NCBI GenBank assembly: GCA_049999725.1
Contig: JBNGIS010038956.1
Span: 1 to 28,257 of the forward strand
DNA: 28,257 bases
Direction: 5' to 3'
Source of the DNA: Haplomitrium mnioides
Lineage: Eukaryota > Marchantiophyta > Haplomitriopsida > Calobryales
A model generated the notes under the pieces. It ran no database searches. It saw nothing but the letters and a program-made list of their open reading frames with translations, and was not told the DNA's origin. This document shows, in pieces, positions 20,336-28,257 of this stretch. Both the position numbers and the translations under genes were made by a program. The stretch's first letter is position 1. Every line of letters begins with the position of its first letter.

Positions 20336-22480
20336 GATGTCTATCTCTAGAGCTCTCTTATCTTCGCAGATCATCATGAGGTCGGCGGTGGTGCCCATCA
20401 TAGGAAGCTTCCTTTTCCTCCTAATGTCAATGAGTAGCTCCCGGAGCTGCCTCATGTATACATGGTTGTTCCTGATCAACTGTCCTACGGTTGTAGTGAC
20501 CTGGCATTCCCTTACATCCCTCTGGATGTTGTAGGGCATGCAAGTGCTGGGTGGGGGCTGGGGCGCATGGTTTTGCTTGGCCTGCTCAGCGACATTTCTG
20601 TGATGGACCTCCCGTAGGGTCTTCTCTACTGCTTGCTGAGCTTTGGCCGCCTCCAAGGCTTCCAGCTGCTTCTTCACCTCTTCCTCCTACTTTGGATAAA
20701 ATAACTTCGAGTGCTCCCTCCTATAATCCGAGTCCTCCTCAGTGGGGAGCACGTTCGCAGACCTCTCCTTTCTCCGCTTTCCTGCTTGGCCTTTCTTTTC
20801 TCCTTGGCCCTGGCTAAGCCTTGGTGGCCACTTTGTAGCAGTCCTCCTCCAATGGGGTCTTCACTTCTGGAAACTCTACCGCATGCTCCCATGAGGTGGT
20901 CACCAAGTTGACTGCTGCTGGCGGAGGTGCCTACTGGGTCGGGTTGGGAGGCAACTCATGCCTTCTAGAATGGGGGCAATTATTGGCAAGATGCCCTTCC
21001 TTTTTGCAGCCCGTACAAAGAGGCGGTGACATGCCATACCCTTGCTTCCTGGGCTCGGGACAATTAGGAGAAATGTGGCATGGCTGCCCACAATTCTAGC
21101 ATACCATTACTCTAGTCATGTTCTGGCCGATCCCTGACTCTTCTGGCCGTGCGTATCCCCAAGCCTCTGATTGGCCAGACATCATATTGATCAGTCTACA
21201 TGCCATTGGTCGGGGTTGGCTGACCACTTGGTCCACGAGTTCGGGTGGTTCCTCCTGCACGTATTCCACCTCCTCATGGTACCACTCAGGGGGGTCCTCC
21301 CTTACATAATGGATGGGCGTCCCATCTAGGGAGCATTCTTAAGGGGAGTGCCCATAGGTGCGGCACTTCACGCACCAGACATGCGCCCTTCGTGTCAACA
21401 TTTTTTTCCCCTCAGGCTTCAAGCATGCAAAATGGATCGACATGGCTTCCAATTTTGCATTGATCTCTTCCATGGGGTCTTTCACCCCCCTTCTTCTGCT
21501 AGTCTCTCCCCCATCACCCTTATCATAGGACCTGTGGGCACTCCTCTCTTTGGCCTCCTTATGCCTTTCATGTTTTTGGCCCTCTTTTCCTTGACCTCTT
21601 TTTTCTTTTTGCTCCCCTTCTTCTTCCGCCTCCTGTGGGATCTTTCATCCTCTGAGCTCTCGGGGCTGCTCTTGCTTTCCGATTCAGACTGTGAAGAGGA
21701 GCTATCATCAGAGTTATTTTCCTGACTAGAACTCTATGAAGAACTATCAGACTCATTCCTCCTCTTTGACTTCCTCTTGGAGCTTGCCACCTCAGCCTTG
21801 ATATAGGATTGGGCTTCCTCCATTGCTTGCTCCAAGCATGTGGGCTTGGACCTCCTCACCCAGGCCCCTAGACTTCTGGGTAGGGCAGAAATAAACCAAG
21901 ATGTAAGCATCACATCCGATACAAGAGGGTTAATCTTCTTGGCCATCCTCTGGAAACGTTGAAGAAACTTCCGTGCAGATTTGTGTTTCTTCATCTCTAT
22001 TTGGCCTATCTTGATCAAGGTCTTGTACATCCCTCCTATCTTTTTGAACTCCTCTAAGAAGGCCATCTTGAAAGTGTCCCAATTCCTTTTGGTGGTCTTT
22101 GGTAGTGTCTAGTACCAAGGGCCAGCCTCCCCTTTTAACACCCCAGGGAGAATGGCCTCCCTGATGAGGTTCTCCCCATTTGCATAGGTTGTGCCCTCGA
22201 ATTCATCCAACCACTCATCTAGATCCTCCCTAGTAGATCCCCATAATGTATTGTATCTGAATCGAGACCTCTGTGTCACAGGCCCCACATTGGTCATTGG
22301 GGTGATGGGTGGTATGGAACAAGAAGCTCTAACCGCCCTCCCCAAGCTCCTTCCACTTCTGAGTGAGATCCCTCCTTTATCCAACCCGAGCAACCTCCTT
22401 AGCTGGTCTTCTTCCACTTATGGTGCTAGGCTACTCCCAGAATTCCAGGCTCTTTTCCCTTGCTCCACTGTTTTATTCCA
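20336..22480 (-). pseudogene. Gypsy gag with three CCHC zinc knuckles
   Basis: Gag forms the capsid and binds the element RNA. The frame starts before 22417 (GISLRSGRSLGRAVRAS, STREDLDEWLDEFEGTTYAN). It crosses a TAG at 22111 and reads DTFKMAFLEEFKKIGGMYKT and KSARKFLQRFQRMAKKINPL, the retrotransposon gag domain. A Ser-rich and Lys-rich region follows (about 21730-21550), then a frameshift. Three knuckles come next, CVKCRTYGHSPxEC (about 21370), CxNCGQPCHISPNC (about 21100) and CTGCKKEGHLANNC (about 21020), in C-x2-C-x4-H-x4-C spacing. The first has a stop before its last Glu, and the second a TAG at its Trp. The last part (20677-20336, EALEAAKAQQAVEKTLREVH) is a helical linker to protease. 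The exact start is not resolved. Confidence 0.82.
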
Positions 22481-22517
22481 CAAATTAATGTAAGGTTACT
22501 TTTCTAGAATTCTTTTG

Positions 22518-22534
22518 TCTCGCCGTGATCGCCA
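22518..22534 (-). other. Putative primer-binding site
   Basis: On the - strand TGGCGATCACGGCGAGA lies 6 bases after the putative LTR end (TGATATACA). The TGGCG start is common in gypsy primer-binding sites, but I could not assign the tRNA. Confidence 0.45.
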
Positions 22535-22621
22535 AAAAAATGTATATCAGCCCTGTTGTCGAAGCCTTAACTCTTTTCCGACTGAGTTACTCCCACTTAA
22601 GGGCTGATTTGTGTTTCGAGA

Positions 22622-22630
22622 CCTTTTATA
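22622..22630 (-). promoter_or_regulatory. TATA box of the gypsy LTR
   Basis: TATAAAAGG on the - strand, 80 bp before the LTR 3' end. This predicts transcription from near 22595 into the PBS and gag, with a short R-U5 region. Confidence 0.5.
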
Positions 22631-24445
22631 GGAGGGGCTTTGCACCAAATGGACCCCAACTCCTACTTACCAACTCTGGAGTGGCTGCAACACCACCTAA
22701 CAACACCCAAGCACACATACGCCTTCCTCTAGTGTCCACAGATGCTAGTCACACCCCTCCTTCAGGCCTTAACCTCGAAAGGTGCCACTTGGAAGACAGG
22801 AGCAAATAGAATAGGGCATCTCACTCTTGGCTGCAATGGTCTCTTGGGGAGTCCTCTCTTGAGAGCCTTGAGTGATTCATATTTGCCTCACGGTCTTGGC
22901 CACTAGCCCACAATCGCTTTAGCAGCCAACTTGCTCATTCACATTCATTCCCTCAAGACACACGCGAGTAGGTTGTAATGCTGCTAAATCACTTTGTAGT
23001 ATAATTCGGGAGTCCATAACTGGACCCAATCACCTTGTATACAGAGGTGAAACAAGTCCCAGCATCCAAAAGCCACAATACAATGCAATTAATTCTTACT
23101 TCCCCTTCCCAAGGCGTTCTCAAGAGCTGACAAATGGGATGCAGGCCCTCTAAACTAAGAACTTCACAAAACTACAAACAGAACACAAATCTAACAACAC
23201 ATATAAACATAAAGACACCTATATAGCCCCCTGTTCTGCCGACTTTGCAAGCCTCACTACACCTCAAGAACCCATCTTTTCTCCCAATCCTCCTTCAACT
23301 CCGAGTAGCAACTTCAGTTCTTCTCCAATCCTTCATCCACACACTCTCATCCAGATAGTTTTTCAACTTCCCTCGCAAGAGGCCCTGAATTTACTTCCTC
23401 AGGTTTAGAAGAGGATTTCTTTAACTTCCACCTTTGGAAGACAGTCCCCTCGACTGCTGGCCACTCACTCCACCTTGAATTTCGAATGGATCTTCTCTGC
23501 AGTGCGCGAGCACTAACACAACCACTCCTCTCTTGACTCCACTTGACAATTTCAACCAAAAACACCCACAAGTACCTCTAGGATTGATGCTCCTGCACAA
23601 ACAATGCTGAGACGACTCCAAGATCCCCCCTTGGCAACTTCTCATGAATTCAAGACCAAAAGAACTCCTTTCAAATTCAAGTGGCGATCCACCTCCAAAT
23701 GTCGGTCCACCCACAACGATGAGTCCACCTGGATCGCTTGAGACTCCAGAGCTCCACGCTCAATGATTCTCAGCATCCCTCCAGTCCACCTCCACCGCGG
23801 CTAGTCCCCCTACACGAGTCCACCCGCCTCACGTGAATCTTGGCTGGAATGCTCTCCTCTCTCCATCGCTGCTTCTTCCTCTTCGAGTTTGCTCTCACAA
23901 CTCAATTTTGCATAAACAACAACCTGTAGAACTTCGCAGCAATCCCATCTATACCCCCTTGCAGGCGCGCCTCCCCCTCCCAACGATTTCTTGATCAAGA
24001 TCAACCCTCCCCTCTTCGCTGGACTTGGCCATTTTTCTCATTAGCAACCACTTCTTGACGAGTCGACATATGGCGGCCAACATAGGTTTAACGATCGTTT
24101 GTGAAGCCTTCAGGATCAGGAGGGGAAAATTTTGAAGAAGGCCGGGCTGAACCTTAATTTCGATCCATGATGCTCTCAATTGTAGATTTTTGACCTGAAA
24201 TTGCCTCGCCGCTGGACGCATTAGCAAACCCGTAGTAGCCCCTGATTTGATTCCTCTGAAGCATCAGTTTGAGCGCAGACTCGATGTTAGTGGTCGGAGG
24301 GGTCTTTCCGCAGAGAAATCTGAAGAAATTTGCTTGGGGAGGGTTGGATTCGTAGATTATCTCCGCAGATTGGCTACCCAATGCATCTTGCAGGCTGATT
24401 CGTAATTTTCCTTGATTCTCCACGTTGTCATGCCCCCGAGATCGT

Positions 24446-24580
24446 CCACGGACCCCTGCAAGCTGCCACGTTTCTGCAAATGCTCACGGACCCCTGAAGC
24501 TGCCACATTTCCGCAAACGCTCACAGACCTCCGCAAGCTGCCACATTTCTGTAAACACTCGCGGAACCCCGCCATCGCTC
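24446..24580. repeat. 37-38 bp tandem repeat with ACGT-type elements in the LTR
   Basis: Three to four units like gcaagctgccacgtttctgc aaatgctcacggacccct, the last one turning into gtcgccacgtgtcc. They lie in the U3 part of the putative LTR. CACGT cores are typical plant bZIP/bHLH target sequences, so an enhancer role is plausible but unproven. Confidence 0.65.
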
Positions 24581-25129
24581 ATGGATTCCCGCAAGTCGCC
24601 ACGTGTCCTGGTTGACCTTCTTCCAAGTCGCGCCATCCGACGCCGCCCCGCAAAGGGGTTGGCGGACCGTCGATTTGATGGATTCTGTGGTTGACCCACT
24701 GACTCCTCCTCTCTCCGCATATGCGACGTCATCTATAAAACCCTTCCCTCACCGAGTAAGAACAATACCGTTGTCGCTATTTCGAAACTCGCTCACAATA
24801 AGAACTGTACGCTCATGAGGCTCCCTTTGCTTAAGTTGTCTCTCTGCTCGATATAAATACTATAGCGGACTCCATGTTGCTCCTTGTCGAACTTTCAGCG
24901 TCGCTTGTACTCCTTCAAACTTTCGTCTTCATCATTTCTGGATCTACGATAGGTCGCCTTTTCAGCTGCTCGTCCCTTGCTTCTTCTTTTGGCTAGATCG
25001 TTGATTGATCACCTTTTTGCCACTGCTCGCTCTTCATCTAGCCAAACTCGTGATTCATCACCCTTTCAGCTTTACTTGTTCTCCTCTAGTCGTACCCGCA
25101 ATAAATTGCTCTTTCCTTGGTCTCCGGTT

Positions 25130-25690
25130 GGGCTTCTCGACGGATCCCCATTAAGTGGGCTCCCCATGTCGGAAGACGAATCAGAACCCACTTAACTGGG
25201 CTCCCCACTTAGGGAGGCTCAACCCCATTAAGATCTGCCCGCGAACTTCCTGGAACCGCCACGTGTCTCTAAATCCCGTGAAGTACGTCGAGGACGCCAC
25301 GTTTCCGCAGCGCTCCACAGACTCCCTCAAGCTTTGAAATCGTGATAAGTTGTCGCTTCACCTTTCCACTTAGCCTCGCAGTTGTCCTTCTCATCAATCC
25401 TCCATGCTACAGAATGGTGACAAATCACCTTTTCGTCAGTCACTGCTTCGCTTATCCCCGTTTTTCCCTTACCTTACGACCAGTTAGAACCCCCTTAGCG
25501 GATCCCTGTTAAGCACGCTCTCCATGTCGGAAGACGGATCGGAACCCGTTTAACCAGGTTCTCCACTTAGAGTGGCGCGACCCCGTAAACTCTTCGGGCC
25601 CCGGAAGCCGCTACGTCACCTGTTGAATCCCGTGAAGCACGTCGGAGACGCCACGTTTCCGCAACGCCCCACAAACTCCTTGGCCTTTCT
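25130..25690. repeat. Direct repeat of about 190 bp, two copies about 357 bp apart
   Basis: 25130-25330 and 25495-25690 share tcggaagacg, cggaaccc/cagaaccc, atcccgtgaag, acgtcg, and gacgccacgtttccgca. They are diverged by scattered substitutions. The shared gccacgtttccgc ties them to the tandem repeat at 24446-24580. Confidence 0.65.
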
Positions 25691-26293
25691 TCCTTCGAGT
25701 TGATTCTTCGCATAGATCCTCCTTCTCTTGTCCGATTTTCGCAGTCTACTTTCGATTACGAAGGGCTTCCTTCTCTTCCTGGCTGGGCGACCCACTGCGG
25801 GGCCTCATCCTCTGAATTTTCACAGCTGCCCCCTCTCTATCCTAGCTTCACCCGCAGCATACTCCCTTGTAAGTCGTTCGTTGTCGGTGGGCAACTCTCC
25901 ACATTGATGCGACTTCATATCCACTCGCGTAAGGGCCCTCCGCACGTATCTTGACTGTCCTCCCCCTCGATTTCATCTCCCGTAATTCTTCTCATGAATT
26001 CCTCCTCACATGATTCCTCCCATTCCTCTTTGATGTTGCTGGCTCCCTCCTCAATGAATTCCTCCACGATTCATTCTCTTCAATTTTTGCCCTCCTCTCC
26101 TCGAATTCTTGTGCGGCTCCATTCTTATGATCTCTCCTCTCACCTCTCTTTGATTTCCTCTTGATCACCCTTGTCAGCCTTGCCCCTATCACGATTTGCT
26201 ACGAGTCCCTTTGCTCATCCTTTTAGCCTTCTTTATCTGACTCATCAAGATTCCACAGGGCTCCTCCTTGCATTGCATGATCCATGATATTCA

Positions 26294-26470
26294 CTGGGGA
26301 AAGCAGAAAGAAAAGGAAGAGAAAGGAGAGGAGGGAGAGAAGAAAGGTGCAGATGGAATAACAACAATAAAACAATAAAATATAATAAAACATAATAGGC
26401 TAACACAAACTGAAAGAATCAACCAGGCTAGAAGCTCAGAATTTCCAAAAAAAATGAAAAAACTCATACA
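26294..26470. other. Junction region between gypsy LTR and transposase copy C
   Basis: Holds a purine-rich tract (26294-26347) and an AT-rich stretch, with no gene. On the - strand it ends tttctgctttccccag right at the LTR terminus, which resembles a splice acceptor but may be coincidence. Confidence 0.5.
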
Positions 26471-28257
26471 CACCCGGTCGACAAAATGAACAAAAACAAA
26501 ACTTATTGCAAGGCTAAGGTTACAACAACAATCAAATTCATTTTTTGGCTTTAGTCAACTGCAAAAAAGGTTGAAATTGAAATATAAAATAGCAGAGTCT
26601 ATGCGATCATAGACTCTCTTCTCAACACTCAACTGGCTAAGAATTATTTGACTCCAATCTTCTTTGCTAAATAACTTCAAAAAATATATATCTTTTAACT
26701 ATAAGTTGAGAAAACATAACATCTTTAGAACCAAGCTTTGAATCTAGAAAAAAAACAATAGATTAGCCAAAGGTGTCAAAAGAGAAGAAATTTTGCTACC
26801 TGTATCCGACTCCAAGACAAATTTTTCTCTCAAAGATTTTATTTCTTTGCTTGCTTCACAAACAACAAATCTATTGCGTTTTAGAATTTTGACATTTGGA
26901 AAATGAGTTCTCTAATGTTTTGTAAAACCCAAGAAACTAATAATGCAATGGGGATCTTTCTCTTTCAAATAAGTTGTGTAATAGTCATAAACTTTCTATT
27001 TTGTAAAATTATTCGACAAGTTGTACACTTTGTGAGTGGGCATTCTCTCATAATATCCTTGGAAAAATTGTCCATCCACTCATGAACGAAAACTCCTTTA
27101 GCAGACAATTCTCTTTTTCCAAAAATGCCTCTAGGATCTACATTTTTGAGATTTTGAATCCTTTGGATTCTATCATTCCCTACTGCTTATATTAATTTGA
27201 AGGCTCTTCTATAGACAAAGGTACCACTAAGCAATGTAAACTGATTTTCGACATTAGAATCTTTTCTTGGCATTCCCTACTATAATGTGATATCACGATT
27301 CTTCATGCTTTGTTGAAAGTACGTTTCTCTCACAATTTTCAAAAAATTTGTCTTACACAATAACAAGCAATTATTTCAACAACAAGAAATTCTCTTCATT
27401 CTAGAAATGGACATTAGATCCAGCTTTTTCTTCACAAAGCTCTTGTCATGATGGACTTTCCACAAAGAATTTTTGCGTAAGGTGTTTACCCATTTGGGTT
27501 TTGGCCCAGATAATGAATTCTTATGTTGTGTTGGACGATTCGGTCCATAAGCGAATCCAACAATAGAAGACAATTCATCTTGAAGATCTTGGTCGTCATT
27601 GTAAACACTGTTTATTTCATCACAGAATATTTTTGAGACATGAGTTTCTTCTTAGGGATTGGGAGAACTGCACTATTTTGAAACCGAATCTTGAGCAATA
27701 TCTCCATTAGAAAAAAAATGTTTTTTGTAATAAAATCGGTGCCCTTGGCGATAACTCCAAAGAAATGTTGATTGATTGAGACTCTTTGCCAAAATTGTTT
27801 TCCAAACTATCGTATGAAGACTCCTCCAAACGAATTCAATTTTTTTTAGATGTCCCAATCTCTTTGCAAGGTGCATTTGAAAAGAAATCACTCATTGTTT
27901 AAGTGGTGGGAGAGTGGCTCATCCCCAAAATTAAAACTATCTAGAGATTGTATGTTGTTTGTGTTTTGAAAAGACACACTTTGATCATGAATATCGACGT
28001 CTCCCTCAGATGTAGACAAAAGAAGTTCTACAATCATCTAAAATCTCTTTGTTGAGCCTTTTTTTCCAGACATTTTGGAATACTCAGAAGAAATATTCAA
28101 CTTCGACCGCTTGATGGGCCAAAAAGATCTTTTGCTGGACAAAGATTGTTTCTTTAGATCTTTACAAGCACTGAGTTCCCTCTTTGATCCTTTGTGTGCA
28201 AAATGTTGAGTCGTTAATCCTATGCACGCATTGGATTCACTCCTTGAACCAATGTGC
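26471..28257 (-). pseudogene. Transposase-like gene, copy C (decayed, runs off the window)
   Basis: Inverted relative to copy B and matching it from the GSRxEPxAHI-type repeats at the right edge to about 26480. Preserved stretches include SSEGDVDIHDQSV, SFNFGDEP, KESQSINISLE, IVGFAYGPNRPTQHKNSLSG, DKSFVKKKLDLMSISRMKRI and RRAFKLI. The frame is broken by stops and indels. Here the segment around HEWMDNFSKDIMRECPLTKC (about 27080) is continuous where copy B has a 2-kb insertion. The main exon ends CAG|GTAGC at 26800/26799, followed by a 56-bp intron (26799-26744) and a short decayed exon. No catalytic DDE domain is visible. Its 5' end lies beyond the window. Confidence 0.6.
26744..26799 (-). 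other. 56-bp intron of transposase copy C
   Basis: GTAGCA...TTTTTTCTAG on the - strand, the same length and position as the intron at 16678-16733 in copy B, and similar in sequence. Confidence 0.65.

Larger units (their letters stand above)
17227..26293 (-). mobile_element. Ty3/gypsy LTR retrotransposon, decayed, truncated at the gap
   Basis: Read on the - strand the order is long 5' LTR (26293-22541), primer-binding site, gag, protease, reverse transcriptase, RNase H and integrase, which is the Ty3/gypsy order. Most of gag and all of protease lie in one reading frame with the start of RT, interrupted by TAG codons. A 1-base loss near 18945 shifts the rest of RT and RNase H. The 3' part of integrase and the 3' LTR are lost at the gap, so LTR identity, and hence age, cannot be read. 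No chromodomain is visible. Confidence 0.88.
22541..26293 (-). repeat. Putative long 5' LTR of the gypsy element (about 3.75 kb)
   Basis: On the - strand it begins TGAATATCAT (26293) and ends CTGATATACA (22541). The termini are inverted copies of each other at 8 of 10 bases, the usual TG...CA form. A TATA box near the 3' end, a PBS-like sequence just beyond, and gag further on fit an LTR. No retrotransposon or host coding domain is recognised inside. The second LTR is absent, so the extent is inferred from the termini alone. The candidate flanking target-site copy is ctggg at 26294-26298. Confidence 0.55.

Noticed and set aside
18006-20817. + strand ORFs across the gypsy region
   Set aside because: Shadows of the gag-pol frames on the - strand, which carry the recognised domains.
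25992-26192. Lys/Arg/Glu-rich - strand ORF as a nuclear protein
   Set aside because: Short, low-complexity, purine-rich sequence inside the putative LTR. Composition explains it.

Overview
The window looks like nuclear DNA from a land plant with a large, repeat-rich genome. The evidence is GT..AG spliceosomal introns with T-rich acceptors, TATA-type promoters, a decayed plant-type Ty3/gypsy retrotransposon, a second LTR insertion and a long satellite array. I cannot name the species. Nearly every coding sequence is decayed, and I see no intact host gene.

Layout. (1) 1-772, + strand: copy A of a transposase-like gene, cut off at a sharp junction. (2) 773-7513: about 56 tandem copies of a 120-bp satellite whose consensus is open for 40 codons in one frame. 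(3) 7514-8349: AT-rich spacer. (4) 8350-12569, - strand: a decayed four-exon gene joining an unknown N-terminal region, a ParB/sulfiredoxin-fold domain and a beta-class amino-methyltransferase domain (motif order IV, X, I). Two of its introns are filled by 24-bp palindromic minisatellites. (5) 12600-12760: a compact divergent promoter, with TATA boxes about 90 bp apart facing away from each other. (6) 12901-17216, + strand: copy B of the transposase-like gene. It is split by a 2046-bp solo-LTR-like insertion (14373-16418) and ends at a 10-N assembly gap. (7) 17227-26293, - strand: a Ty3/gypsy element with one very long putative LTR, primer-binding site, gag with three zinc knuckles, protease, reverse transcriptase, RNase H and part of integrase; its other end is lost at the gap. 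(8) 26294-28257, - strand: copy C of the transposase-like gene, inverted relative to copy B. Copy C keeps the uninterrupted target site of the LTR insertion and a 56-bp intron matching copy B.

Interpretation. Segments 4-6 look like one large DNA transposon carrying a transposase-like gene head-to-head with its own ParB-methyltransferase gene. Palindromes of the type CCATGCGCGCATGG or CCTATGCGCACATAGG recur in its introns, its coding sequence and its tails, and several keep their pairing through changes in both arms. Many stop codons look like CAG-to-TAG changes, as expected if DNA methylated at CHG sites has decayed by deamination. The methyltransferase-bearing transposon and the covarying palindromes are the observations most worth following up.
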